In this document: one piece after another, positions 29,320-38,335 of the stretch
How positions within the stretch are numbered: the stretch's first letter is position 1
How the letters are laid out: every line of letters begins with the position of its first letter
DNA from: JACDAN01 sp963802375
Lineage (GTDB): Bacteria; Actinomycetota; Thermoleophilia; Gaiellales; Gaiellaceae
Length of the DNA: 64,000 nt
Reading direction: 5' to 3'
NCBI GenBank assembly: GCA_963802375.1
Contig: CAWDIJ010000009.1
Span: 62,001-126,000 of the forward strand
Notes under the pieces: model-generated
The model's input: only the letters and a program-made list of their open reading frames with translations
Database searches by the model: none
Told to the model about the DNA's origin: nothing
Made by a program: the position numbers and the translations under genes

Positions 29320-32300
29320 CGAGCAGCGGCTCGGCCTCTCGGAGCCAGCGGACAGCTCCGACCTCGCGGAAGAACTCGGTCGCGGCCGGCAGATCGGCGG
29401 GGAGCCCGTCCTTCGCGGCGAGTAGGTGAGCTTCGGCCTCGAGGGGCCTAGCGCCCATCTGACCGAAGATCGCCGCTGCCGCCGGCGCATCTCCGCGGCC
29501 GAGAGCGAGCCCGCTGTCGCGCCACGGAGTGGCTGTCGGGACGCTCTCGGCAATCGCCTCGAGCTCCTCGGCGAGGCCAAGGCCGGCGAGCGCCACCGCA
29601 ACCTCCGGCAACCAGTCGTGGGCAACGTGGAGCGGCGCTCGGCGGCCCAGCTCTGCGAGCTCGACCGCGGCTTCCTCGGCACCCTCTTCGTCCGCCTCCC
29701 AAAGCACCCGGCAGCGGAAGGCGAGAGTCGGAGTCAGAAGCTGCGAGTCGCGCGCGGCTCGGGCGAGCTCTAGCGCAGCCGCGCTCTCGGCGAGCGCGAG
29801 GGCTGTGTCGCCCCGTGCCAGCGCGATCCTCCCGCGCAGCCACCTCCAGAGCGGCTCGAGGTAGTTGCCCTGACGGGCCTCAGCGTCGGCGATCCAGCGG
29901 TCGGCGATCGCGGTCACATCGTCCCAGCGACCGGCCATGTAGCGGAGCCTGATCTCCTGGCTGTCGCCCCAGCGGAGCCAGTCGAGGTGCGAGAAGCGCT
30001 TCCACGCCTCCTTCATCCGCTTGGTCACCTCGGCCGACCGCCGAAGCTCGCCGAGGTTGTAGTAGCCGTCCGCGAGGTTGTTGTACGAGCGCTGAGCCGC
30101 GGCCGAGTTCAGCCGCTCGAAGATCGTGATGCTCTCGGCGATCTCGTCCAGACCCCGCCTGTCGCCCTGCATCGTCCGCCAGCTGCCGAAGGTGTTCAGG
30201 AGCTGTGCGCGCACGTCGTCGAGGCCGAGCTCCTCGACCATTCGCATCGCCGCGTTGCCATACCTCGAGGCGAGCTCCTCGCGATTCGCTAGCCAGTGCA
30301 GCCGGAAGATGCCCGCGTACGCGTGCGCCTTGGCGGCCGAGAGCGGTAGGCCCTCTGCAAGCTCCACGGCTCGATCGAGGCTGTGCACGACCTCGTCGCC
30401 GCGTCCGAGGTTCCAGAACGCCTCCGCCCGCCGGAACTCCGCTTCGCCAGCGCCGGCGAGATCGTCCGCCGCCAGCAGAGCGTCTCGCGCGGCGGCAAGC
30501 TCAGCTTCGTTCCATGCGTCGGTCTCGTACCGCGCCACCGCCGCCGCGAGGAGCAACCTGGGCCGCTCAGGGTCGTCCTCCGGCCAGAGCTCGAGCGCCC
30601 GGTCGTATTCGTGCACGGCGGCGGGGAAGGCGTTCAGAGAGGTGGCGCGATCGCCGGCGTCTCTAAGGGCGAGGCGGGCCGACCGTTGCAGGTCCGCGTC
30701 CTCGGCTGCCGACGGCAGCGCCTCCAGAGCGCTCACGTAGTGATGCGCGCGCAACTCGGCATGATCGTCGGCCCGGCCCAGGGACTCGATCCACGCGGCG
30801 GCCCGGCGATGCTTCTCCGCCCGCTCCGCCCGCGGGATCTGGCTGTAGGCGACGTCGCGGACGAGCGTGTGGGCAAAGGAGTACTGGGCGTCTCCTTCCA
30901 TCGAGGACCTGCGCTCCCGCTGCACGAACTGCTTGCGCTGGAGCCCTTGAAGGAGCGCTTCGACGCTGGACGGTTCGACGCCTTCGCCGAGCTGCGCAAG
31001 GGCTCCGAGCCAGAAGACCTTGCCGACGACGGATGCGTCCTGAACGAGTGCCTTCTCCTCGTCGCTGAGGGTGTCGAGACGCGCTGAAATCAGCCCCTGG
31101 ATGGACTCTGGCAACGGAAGCTCGCCGCCGCCGAGCGCGTCCCGTTCGAGCGCGATCCGGGCGAACTCCTCGGCGTACAGCGGGTTTCCGCCTGCCCGGT
31201 CGAGGAGCAGCGACTGGATGTCCGCGGGCAGGACGGTCTGCTCGAGCAGGCCGTGGAGCAGCGTCGCCGTCTCCTGACCGCTCAGAGGCGTCAGCGAGAT
31301 CGTGGTCGCGTTCGGCTTGCCGCCGCTCCAGCCCGGCCGCCTGGTCAGGAGCTCGGGACGTGCGGTGGCGACGACGAGGATCGGGATCCCGGTCGCCCAG
31401 TCGACGAGGTGGTCGACGAAGTCGAGCAGGCCCTCGTCCGCCCAGTGGAGGTCCTCGAGGACGATGACGAGGGGGCTTCGCTCGGCGAGACCCTCGAAGA
31501 ACCGCCGCCACGCGGCGAAGCTTTCGACGCGCCGGTCCCCCGCCGCTCCCGCGTCGCCGCCGTCGGAGAGACCCAGCAGCGGCTGGAGCTCACGGGTGAC
31601 CCATGCCGCGTCGGCGGCTTCCGGGACCACGTCCTCGACCGCCGAGCGGAGCTTGGCCTCGGCCCGCTCTCCGGGCTCTCCTTCGAGGATGCCGGCATGT
31701 GACTTCAGGATCTCGCCGAGCGCCCAGAACGCGACGCCGTCGCCGTAGGGCAGGCAGCGGCCCTGCCGCCAGAAGATGAGCTCAGGTCGCTCGTCGACCG
31801 CGACGAAGAGCTCATGGACGAGCCGGCTCTTGCCGATGCCCGGCACTCCGACGAGCGTGATTAGCTGCGGCGAGCTCTCGTGCTCCACGCGCGCGAGCGT
31901 CGAGGTCAGGAGTGCGAGCTCGCGCTCCCGCCCGACGAGCGGCGTGCTCGGGCGGCGCGTGATGTCGGTTCCGAATCGGGAGCGGGCCTGAACCGTTTCC
32001 CAAACCTGCACCGGCTCCGTCTTGCCCTTGGCCTCGACCGGCGGCGCCTCTCGGTACTCGATGACGCGAGAGGTCGCGTTGTAGGTCGTCTCCTCGACGA
32101 GGATCCCATTGACGGGCGCGGCGCTCTGGAGGCGGGAGGCGGTGTTGACGACGTCTCCCGCGACGAGCCCGCGCTCCGCGCCGGGGCTCGGCTCGAGCGC
32201 GACGAGGACCTCGCCGGTGTTGACCGCGATTCGGACCTCGAGCTCCTCTTCCTCGCGGACCCAGTCGCGGATGGCGAGCGCCGCGCGCACCGCTCGCTCC

Positions 32301-32530
32301 GGATCGTCCTCGTGCGCGATCGGAGCGCCGAAGACCGCCATCACGGCGTCGCCGATGAACTTCTCGACGGTGCCGCCGCGGACCTCCAGCTCGGTCCGGA
32401 GCCGATCGTAGAACGGACTGAGGATTGCCTCGACGTCCTCGGGGTCGAGCGAGTCGGCCCGCGCGGTGAAGCCGACGATGTCCGCGAATAGGACGCTGAC
32501 GACCTTCCGCTCCCTGCGCGACTGGCTCAC
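29300..32530 (-). CDS. Class III nucleotide cyclase + AAA ATPase + TPR regulator (no zinc ribbon)
   Basis: The second of three paralogous regulators, 1076 residues. Unlike the other two it has no zinc ribbon and starts directly with the cyclase domain: Asp17 in LFADIVGF, Lys57 and Asp61 in VEKFIGDAVMAVFG, Asp126/Asn129/Arg133 in GDVVNTASR, so all catalytic positions are kept. The AAA P-loop is GVPGIGKS (228-235); VIVLEDLHWADEG is the Walker B region. About 550 residues of TPR helices follow. GTG 32530 is preferred over the upstream in-frame start because a TAGACT element ends 7 nt before it. Ligand and output are unknown. Confidence 0.87.
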   Translation of the reverse strand: MSQSRRERKVVSVLFADIVGFTARADSLDPEDVEAILSPFYDRLRTELEVRGGTVEKFIGDAVMAVFGAPIAHEDDPERAVRAALAIRDWVREEEELEVRIAVNTGEVLVALEPSPGAERGLVAGDVVNTASRLQSAAPVNGILVEETTYNATSRVIEYREAPPVEAKGKTEPVQVWETVQARSRFGTDITRRPSTPLVGRERELALLTSTLARVEHESSPQLITLVGVPGIGKSRLVHELFVAVDERPELIFWRQGRCLPYGDGVAFWALGEILKSHAGILEGEPGERAEAKLRSAVEDVVPEAADAAWVTRELQPLLGLSDGGDAGAAGDRRVESFAAWRRFFEGLAERSPLVIVLEDLHWADEGLLDFVDHLVDWATGIPILVVATARPELLTRRPGWSGGKPNATTISLTPLSGQETATLLHGLLEQTVLPADIQSLLLDRAGGNPLYAEEFARIALERDALGGGELPLPESIQGLISARLDTLSDEEKALVQDASVVGKVFWLGALAQLGEGVEPSSVEALLQGLQRKQFVQRERRSSMEGDAQYSFAHTLVRDVAYSQIPRAERAEKHRRAAAWIESLGRADDHAELRAHHYVSALEALPSAAEDADLQRSARLALRDAGDRATSLNAFPAAVHEYDRALELWPEDDPERPRLLLAAAVARYETDAWNEAELAAARDALLAADDLAGAGEAEFRRAEAFWNLGRGDEVVHSLDRAVELAEGLPLSAAKAHAYAGIFRLHWLANREELASRYGNAAMRMVEELGLDDVRAQLLNTFGSWRTMQGDRRGLDEIAESITIFERLNSAAAQRSYNNLADGYYNLGELRRSAEVTKRMKEAWKRFSHLDWLRWGDSQEIRLRYMAGRWDDVTAIADRWIADAEARQGNYLEPLWRWLRGRIALARGDTALALAESAAALELARAARDSQLLTPTLAFRCRVLWEADEEGAEEAAVELAELGRRAPLHVAHDWLPEVAVALAGLGLAEELEAIAESVPTATPWRDSGLALGRGDAPAAAAIFGQMGARPLEAEAHLLAAKDGLPADLPAATEFFREVGAVRWLREAEPLLARTRSA

Positions 32531-32543
32531 GCCATCGAGTCTA
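32531..32543 (-). promoter_or_regulatory. Leaderless-type -10 for the second cyclase/AAA gene
   Basis: Minus-strand TAGACT (32543-32538), seven nt, then GTG 32530. Confidence 0.5.
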
Positions 32544-32637
32544 GAACCCGAAATAAAGCCGGCCGGCATCCGGGTGCCGCTTCCCGTCCGCCGGCCTCAG
32601 GCACTAGACGGCGGTCTAGCCGGGAATCTTCCTTCCG

Positions 32638-33813
32638 CTATTTCAGGCGCTCGACCTCGTAGCCCCACGAGGCCATCGCGTCGAGCAGGACTGCGACGTG
32701 CTCCTGGTCGCGCGTCAGCAGCGTCAGCTCGATCTCGGTCTGGGCGACAGGGATGTCCATCCCCTCGCGGTGGTGCTCGACCGACACGACGTTCACCCGC
32801 TCCTCGGCGATCAGCGTCAGGAGCTTGACCAGCTCACCCGGCCGATCGGGCACGCGGGTGCGGACGACGAGGTAGCGGCCGCCGGCCGTCAGCCCGTGGC
32901 GCATGACCGAGATCAGGAGCGACGGGTCGATGTTCCCGCCCGAGAGGACGATCGCGACCGGGCCCGACGAGCCTCCCACCTTGCCGGCGAGCAGGGCAGC
33001 GACGCCGACGGCGCCGGCGCCCTCGACGACCAGCTTGGCGCGCTCGAGGAGCAGGACGATCGCCTCGCTGATCGCCTCGTCGTCGACGTCCACCATGTCG
33101 TCGAGGACGTCGTCCAGGATCGACATGGTCAGGTCGCCCGGCTTCTTCACGAACACGCCGTCGGCGATCGTGAAGCCCGAGAGGCCGGCCTGGACGCCGA
33201 CGATCCGGATGCCGGGCTTCAGCTCGCGCAGGGCGATAGAGATCCCCGACGCCAGCCCTCCGCCGCCGACCGGGATCACGACCGTCTCGGCGTCGGCCAC
33301 CTGCTCGGCGAGCTCGAGCCCCAGCGTTCCCTGGCCGGCGATGATCACCGGGTCCTCGTAGGGGTGGATGAAGGTCGCGCCGCGCTGCTCGACGTCGGCC
33401 CTTGCGGCGTCCATCGCGTCCTCGAACCGCTCCCCCTCGAGGATGAGCTCGGAACCGTAGGTCCGGCAGGCCTCGACCTTCGCCATCGGCGCGTCCTGGG
33501 GCACGAAGATCCGCGCCTTCACGCCGGCCTGCCGGGCCGCCCAGGCGACCGCTTGGCCGTGGTTTCCGGCACTTGCCGCCACCACTCCGGCCTCGCGCTC
33601 GGCGTCGGAGAGGAGCGCGAGACGGTTCACCGCGCCGCGCACCTTGAACGCGCCGGTGCGCTGGAGGTTCTCGGCCTTGAGCCAGACATCCCTGCCGGCG
33701 ATGCGCGAGAGGGTCTCGGAGCTGTACACCGGCGTCTCACGGGCGACGCCCGCGATCCGCTCGCGCGCGCCGCGGATGTCAGCCGCTGTCGGTGCTGTTT
33801 CCGTCTTCATCAC
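32638..33813 (-). CDS. ilvA: Threonine dehydratase (threonine ammonia-lyase) with ACT domain
   Basis: A 391-residue PLP enzyme that converts threonine to 2-oxobutanoate and ammonia. The Schiff-base lysine is Lys57 in RTGAFKVRGA; ASAGNHGQAVAW binds the substrate carboxylate; PVGGGGLASGIS binds the PLP phosphate. Residues about 320-391 form one ACT domain (VPDRPGELVKLLTLIAEERVNVVSVEHH), as in the short IlvA/TdcB forms found in Actinobacteria. It overlaps the meaB gene by about 35 nt and follows it on the same strand. 2-oxobutanoate can feed isoleucine synthesis or, via propionyl-CoA, the methylmalonyl pathway that MeaB serves. Confidence 0.9.
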   Translation of the reverse strand: MMKTETAPTAADIRGARERIAGVARETPVYSSETLSRIAGRDVWLKAENLQRTGAFKVRGAVNRLALLSDAEREAGVVAASAGNHGQAVAWAARQAGVKARIFVPQDAPMAKVEACRTYGSELILEGERFEDAMDAARADVEQRGATFIHPYEDPVIIAGQGTLGLELAEQVADAETVVIPVGGGGLASGISIALRELKPGIRIVGVQAGLSGFTIADGVFVKKPGDLTMSILDDVLDDMVDVDDEAISEAIVLLLERAKLVVEGAGAVGVAALLAGKVGGSSGPVAIVLSGGNIDPSLLISVMRHGLTAGGRYLVVRTRVPDRPGELVKLLTLIAEERVNVVSVEHHREGMDIPVAQTEIELTLLTRDQEHVAVLLDAMASWGYEVERLK

Positions 33814-34807
33814 GAGTTGGCGGAGCGAGACTGAAGTCTGGCACCGCAGGCGTTTTGAACACCCGCACCATTATTTCCCGGACCGCGGTCAGGGGATCGA
33901 GCTCGCGGCGCTGCACCTCGTCGAGGAGCCTACGAAGCTCCGGATCGTCGGCGACCGCCTGCTCCAGATGGGTCTTGGCGCGGGCAGACGCAACGGTGAA
34001 GACCTCGCCGGCGAGGTTCTTACGGCGCCTCTGGTCCAGGAGGCCGTCCGTCTCCAGGTAGGCGCGGTGCGCCGAGATCTTCTCCCAGAGCTCGGGCACG
34101 CCCTCGCCCGTCACGGCCTCGGTGAGCACGATCTGCGGCTTCCAGTCGCTCTCGGTGTCGAGCGCGAGGATCGAGCGCACCTCGTTCAGCATCGTCTTCG
34201 CCGCCGGATGGTCCTTCTTGTTGACGACGATCACATCCGGGATCTCCATGATCCCCGCCTTCAGCGCCTGGACGGAGTCCCCCGAGCCCGGCATCAGCAC
34301 GAGCACGACGGTGTCTGCGACGCCGATCACCTCGATCTCGCTCTGACCCGTCCCGACCGTCTCGAGAAAGACGAGGTCGCGGCCGGCGGCGTCGAGCACG
34401 AGCAGCGCCTGGAGCGTCGCCTCCGCGAGGCCGCCGAGGTGGCCTCGCGTGCCCATCGAGCGGATGAAGACCCCGGGGTCGAGGAAGTGATCCGAGAGGC
34501 GGATGCGGTCGCCGAGGAGCGCGCCCTTGGAGAACGGGCTCGATGGGTCGACGGAGATGACGCCGACGGTCTGCCCCTCCCCACGCACATGGCGGACGAG
34601 CGCGCTGATCAGGCTCGACTTGCCGACACCCGGCGGGCCTGTGATGCCGAGCGCATACGCCTGGCCCGTATTCGGGTAGAGCTCGCGGACGAGCTCGTAG
34701 GCAAGGGGGTCGGAGTCCTCGATGAGCGAGATCGCGCGGGCCAGCGCGCGCCGGTCTCCGCTGCGCACGCCTTCGAGCAGGCGCTCCGCCGTCCAGTTGC
34801 TCGCCAC
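33779..34807 (-). CDS. meaB: MeaB/ArgK-type G protein (methylmalonyl-CoA mutase chaperone)
   Basis: A 342-residue SIMIBI-class GTPase. P-loop GPPGVGKS (57-64); VISVDPSSPFSKGALLGDRIRL is the metal/switch region; FLETVGTGQSEIEV and VVNKKDH follow as the G3- and G4-like motifs. MeaB protects and reloads adenosylcobalamin-dependent methylmalonyl-CoA mutase; the mutase itself is not in this window. The length and the C-terminal dimerisation arm (TPAVPDF region) are normal. The GTG start lies exactly 6 nt after a TAGGCT. It is followed by ilvA with an overlap. Confidence 0.92.
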   Translation of the reverse strand: MASNWTAERLLEGVRSGDRRALARAISLIEDSDPLAYELVRELYPNTGQAYALGITGPPGVGKSSLISALVRHVRGEGQTVGVISVDPSSPFSKGALLGDRIRLSDHFLDPGVFIRSMGTRGHLGGLAEATLQALLVLDAAGRDLVFLETVGTGQSEIEVIGVADTVVLVLMPGSGDSVQALKAGIMEIPDVIVVNKKDHPAAKTMLNEVRSILALDTESDWKPQIVLTEAVTGEGVPELWEKISAHRAYLETDGLLDQRRRKNLAGEVFTVASARAKTHLEQAVADDPELRRLLDEVQRRELDPLTAVREIMVRVFKTPAVPDFSLAPPTRDEDGNSTDSG

Positions 34808-34819
34808 GGCCGAAGCCTA
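34808..34819 (-). promoter_or_regulatory. Leaderless-type -10 for meaB
   Basis: Minus-strand TAGGCT (34819-34814), TCGGCC, then GTG 34807. Confidence 0.6.
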
Positions 34820-34861
34820 GATCCGGGCGGTCTGGCGTGACCTGGCGGCTGAGCCTGCGCG

Positions 34862-35998
34862 TTAGGTCCGCGCGGGCTCGCTCACCCGGCCGAGCGCGTC
34901 GTGGAAGAGCGCGTTCTCCTCAGGCGTCCCGACGGTGACGCGTATCCCGCCGGGCGCGCCGAACCCTGCCGTCGGCCGGACGATCACGCCTTCGCGGAGG
35001 AGCCGTTCGAAGAGCGGGCGCGAGTCGTCGCCGACCTCGGCGAAGACGAAGTTCGCGACGGCCGGCTCGATCGGATCGAAGCCGTGCTCCTTCAGCGCCT
35101 CCACGATCGCAGGGCGGCCTTCGGCGTTCAGGCGCCGGCGTCGTTCCAGCTCCTCTCTCGCGCCCGGCGCCGCCAGGCTGGCGAGAGCGGCCACCTGCGC
35201 GGGCGAGGTGATGTCGAACGCGCGCCGAACCTTGCCGACCGCCGTCACGAGCTCAGCCGGCCCCACGCCGTAGCCGACCCGCAGCCCGGCGAGCCCGAAG
35301 ATCTTCGAGAAGGTGCGGAGCACGATTGCCCTGCGCCCCGCCTTTACATACTCCTCGATGCCGTCGGCGTACTCAGGATCGTCCACGTACTCGAAGTACG
35401 CCTGGTCGAGGACGGTCACGACGTGGTCGGGAACGCGCTCGAAGTAGGCGTCCAGCTCGGCGCGGGTGTTCATCGTCCCGGTCGGGTTGTTCGGGTGGCA
35501 GACGTAGACGAGCTTCGTGCGGTCGGTGACCGCCGCGAGCATCGCGTCGAGGTCATAGCGGCCGTCGGCGAGCGGGATCGTCCGCGCGACGGCGCCGAGC
35601 TTGACAGCCCCGATCACGTAGCTCGGGAAGCTCGGCCAGCCGCAGACGATCTCGTCGCCCGGGTCGAGCGAGCTCTGCGACAGTGCGTCGACGATTCCGT
35701 CGGCGCCGGCGCCGAGCGCGATCTCCTCGAAGCGGACGCCGTGGCGCTCGGCGAGGGCCATGCGCAGCCGATAGCCGCCGCCGTCCGGGTAGCGGTTCAG
35801 CTGGGGAGCCACGGCCGCCAGCGCTTCGATCGCCTCGGGGAAGGGCCCGAACGGCCCTTCGTTCGACGCCAGCTTGATGACGCGGTCCAACCCGAGCTCC
35901 CGCTGGACCTCCTCGACAGGCTTGCCCGGCTCGTACGGGACGAGATCGCGAACCGGCGGCTTGAAGAAGCTGTCGGCGATCTGGGCGAGCGAGGCCAC
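34862..35998 (-). CDS. hisC: Histidinol-phosphate aminotransferase
   Basis: A 378-residue fold-type I PLP aminotransferase. It has the HisC-like start KPVEEVQRELGLDRVIKLASNEGPFGP, NRYPDGGGYRLR, CHPNNPTGTMN, the Asp/Tyr pair LDQAYFEYVDD and the PLP lysine Lys232 in RTFSKIFGLAGLRVGYG. It transfers an amino group from glutamate to imidazole-acetol phosphate in histidine synthesis. Some actinobacterial homologues work on aromatic amino acids, and the absence of other his genes here leaves that open. It starts at GTG from a leaderless promoter; the next gene on this strand, meaB, has its own promoter. Confidence 0.87.
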   Translation of the reverse strand: MASLAQIADSFFKPPVRDLVPYEPGKPVEEVQRELGLDRVIKLASNEGPFGPFPEAIEALAAVAPQLNRYPDGGGYRLRMALAERHGVRFEEIALGAGADGIVDALSQSSLDPGDEIVCGWPSFPSYVIGAVKLGAVARTIPLADGRYDLDAMLAAVTDRTKLVYVCHPNNPTGTMNTRAELDAYFERVPDHVVTVLDQAYFEYVDDPEYADGIEEYVKAGRRAIVLRTFSKIFGLAGLRVGYGVGPAELVTAVGKVRRAFDITSPAQVAALASLAAPGAREELERRRRLNAEGRPAIVEALKEHGFDPIEPAVANFVFAEVGDDSRPLFERLLREGVIVRPTAGFGAPGGIRVTVGTPEENALFHDALGRVSEPART

Positions 35999-36010
35999 CC
36001 GCGGAATCTA
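35999..36010 (-). promoter_or_regulatory. Leaderless-type -10 for hisC
   Basis: Minus-strand TAGATT (36010-36005), six nt, then GTG 35998. Confidence 0.6.
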
Positions 36011-36236
36011 GACGGTTGATGCCACGATCTCGCCCGCCCGGCTGCGCGATCTGACGCGCCTGGCCCGCTCCCGAGCCGGCCTCGGCCCGCTGCGCGGGCC
36101 AAACCCGGCACGTGCGCTTCGCACCGCCGGCCCGGCACCGATGCTGCCAGCATCGCCGCCGAACCGCCGCTGCGCCCCACGCGGCCAGCTCACGCCCCGA
36201 GCAGACGATCTCATGGCATCACCCATCTAGTGGCTC

Positions 36237-36773
36237 TCAGACGACGTCGAGGGCCATCAGCACGGCGTCCAGGTACTCGCCGCCGCGACGGTAGTGGCCG
36301 CGCCGCAGGCCCTCCCGGCGGAAGCCGCAGCTCTCGTAGAGCAGGATCGCGGCCTCGTTGTGGGGGAAGACGTGGAGCTCGAGCTTTCGCACGCCGGCCG
36401 ACCTGGCCCACTCCACGGCTTCCCTGAGTAGGGCTGTCCCGACTCCGCGCCGGCGTTGCCCGGCGGCGACCATCAGGCCGAGGTCGGCGACGTGCTTGCT
36501 CGCCGGGTGCGGGTCGCGGCCGAGCGAAAGCCGGCCGACGATGCGCGTGCGTGAGCCCTCGGAGATCTCGGCCACGAAAACCGCAGCATCCCCGTAGCGT
36601 CGAAGGGCGCGCAGGTACCGCCGCTCCTCGCCCGGTGTCCGCCAGGTGCCGTCCGAGATCAGCCAGCCTTCCGGCTCCGAGGCGACGGCCTCGCCCAGCT
36701 CCACAAGCGCCCCGGCATCCCCGGGCTGCGCACGCCGGACGACGATACGCTCAGCCGTCGACGACGATTCCAT
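36237..36773 (-). CDS. GNAT family N-acetyltransferase
   Basis: A 178-residue GCN5-related acetyltransferase. After the first strand (ERIVVRRAQPGDAGALVELG) come VADLGLMVAAGQRRRGVGTALLREAVEWA, with Q-R-R-R-G-V-G-T-A as the acetyl-CoA pyrophosphate loop, and LELHVFPHNEAAILLYESCGF, the terminal signature. The pattern resembles RimI/RimJ-like and amino-group acetylases that act on small molecules or protein N-termini; the substrate is unknown. ATG 36773 overlaps the gamma-glutamyltransferase stop by 23 nt, making it the last gene of the ParA-FtsZ-Ggt operon. Confidence 0.85.
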   Translation of the reverse strand: MESSSTAERIVVRRAQPGDAGALVELGEAVASEPEGWLISDGTWRTPGEERRYLRALRRYGDAAVFVAEISEGSRTRIVGRLSLGRDPHPASKHVADLGLMVAAGQRRRGVGTALLREAVEWARSAGVRKLELHVFPHNEAAILLYESCGFRREGLRRGHYRRGGEYLDAVLMALDVV

Positions 36774-38325
36774 GGCCTCCCCTCCGCGGGTCGCCCGCCG
36801 CGGCACGCGTGCCGTCCGAGCGCAGCTCGACGGCCGCGGCGCCGCCGAAGTACAGGTTACGCCGCCTCCAGCGGACTGCGTCAAAGCCGCGCCGGTCGAG
36901 CTCGTCGAGCTCGGCGGCGTCGAACCCACCCTCGCAATGAACGTGTCCGTCCTCGAGATGGACGCGGGGCGCCTCGATTGCCTCGTCCACCGGCAGCCCG
37001 TGGCCGACTGCGTTCACCACGGTCTGGAGGATCGCGCCGCGGAGCCGGGCGGAGCCCGCACTCCCGACGACAAGGCGCGGCAGGTCGTCCTGGAGGACGA
37101 TGGACGGCGCCATCATGCTCGTCAGGCGACCGCCGGGCCGGCGACGGCGCCGTGCCAGGTTCAGGTGGTGCTCGCCGACCATGTTGTTCAGGTGGATTCC
37201 GGTTCCGGGGACGATCACGCCCGACCCGGAGCCGGTCGAGGCCGTCAAAGAGGCGGCGTTGCCCTCCGCGTCGACGACCGAGATGTGGGTCGTGCGCGAG
37301 GGCTCCACGGGCTCGGGCATCACCGGCGGCGGTCGCTCCTGCGTGAGGCGCGCCGCCGCCTCGGACAGGCGCAGGTCGTCGTAGAGGCGCCGCGTGAGGC
37401 CACCACCGTGCAGCTGGCGCGCGAAGCCTGGGCCGCGCGCCAGCACCTGCTCGCCCATGACGCCGACCAGCCGGGCGATTGCGTCGGCGCTTCCGGGCGG
37501 GCCGCCGAGGCCGGCGCGGTCGAGCAGGAGAAGTGCGTAGCAGATCAGCACCCCGCCGCTGGACGGAGGCGGGTTCGACACGAAACGTCGCCCCAGGAAA
37601 TCGGCGGTAATCGGCCGGCGCCAGATCACGCGGTAGCTGCGGAGGTCGTCCACGGTCAGCAGGCCGCCGTCCGCGCGGACACAGCCCGCGATGCGCTCGG
37701 AGAGTGGGCCCTCGTAGAAGCTCTCCCTACCGCCCTGGGCGAGAACCTCCATGGTCGAGGCCAGGTCGTTCATCACCAGCCGATCGCCGGCGACCAGCCG
37801 CTCGCCGGCCGGCCCGTAGACGGCTTTGCCGGCGTCGGTGTGCCGGAGGATGAGGTCAAGGATCGCGTGGAGGTAGGCCTGCTGGCGCGTGAGGACGACG
37901 CCCTCACGGGCGAGCGCGATCGCAGGGTCGAACAGGGTCGCCCACGGAGCCCGGCCGTAGGCTCGGTGCGCGGTCTCGAGGCCCGCGACGATGCCGGGAG
38001 TCGCGACGGACGAGGCGCCGATGCCGAAGGCCTGCGTGCTCGAGTCGTCGTAGTCGACGTCGATCGTCTCCATCTCGTTGATCGGCTCCGTCTCGAGACC
38101 GGCTCCCGGGACCGCGACGAAGAAGTCGAGAAGGCGCGAACGCCCGTCCCGCGCGCGATGCACGAGGAGGAAACCGCCGCCGCCCGGGCCTGTGAGCGGG
38201 CTCTCCGCGACCCACGACACGAACGCGGCGGCGAGACAAGCGTCGACGGCGTTGCCGCCGTCGGCGAGAACGTGCGCTCCCGCCTCCGCCGTCAGCGGGT
38301 GCCCCGCTGCGATCGCGCCCTTCAC
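36751..38325 (-). CDS. ggt: Gamma-glutamyltransferase (cytoplasmic-type)
   Basis: A 524-residue Ntn-hydrolase that cleaves or transfers the gamma-glutamyl group of glutathione-like compounds. The start GAIAAGHPLTAEAGAHVLADGGNAVDACLAAAF (split here) and the GPGGGGFLLVH stretch are family signatures. The autoprocessing site gives a new N-terminal Thr in TTHISVVDAEGNAASLT, and NNMVGEHHLN plus GRLTSMMAPSIV are the small-subunit motifs. There is no signal peptide, unlike classical periplasmic GGT, so it is probably cytosolic. It lies 10 nt after ftsZ. Mycothiol rather than glutathione is the usual actinobacterial thiol, so the natural substrate is uncertain. Confidence 0.88.
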   Translation of the reverse strand: MKGAIAAGHPLTAEAGAHVLADGGNAVDACLAAAFVSWVAESPLTGPGGGGFLLVHRARDGRSRLLDFFVAVPGAGLETEPINEMETIDVDYDDSSTQAFGIGASSVATPGIVAGLETAHRAYGRAPWATLFDPAIALAREGVVLTRQQAYLHAILDLILRHTDAGKAVYGPAGERLVAGDRLVMNDLASTMEVLAQGGRESFYEGPLSERIAGCVRADGGLLTVDDLRSYRVIWRRPITADFLGRRFVSNPPPSSGGVLICYALLLLDRAGLGGPPGSADAIARLVGVMGEQVLARGPGFARQLHGGGLTRRLYDDLRLSEAAARLTQERPPPVMPEPVEPSRTTHISVVDAEGNAASLTASTGSGSGVIVPGTGIHLNNMVGEHHLNLARRRRRPGGRLTSMMAPSIVLQDDLPRLVVGSAGSARLRGAILQTVVNAVGHGLPVDEAIEAPRVHLEDGHVHCEGGFDAAELDELDRRGFDAVRWRRRNLYFGGAAAVELRSDGTRAAAGDPRRGGHGIVVDG

Positions 38326-38335
38326 GGCGCGGCGA

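Noticed and set aside
32531..32569. Upstream ATG extension of the second cyclase/AAA gene
   Set aside because: The extra 13 codons overlap the TAGACT promoter element and have no counterpart in the family.
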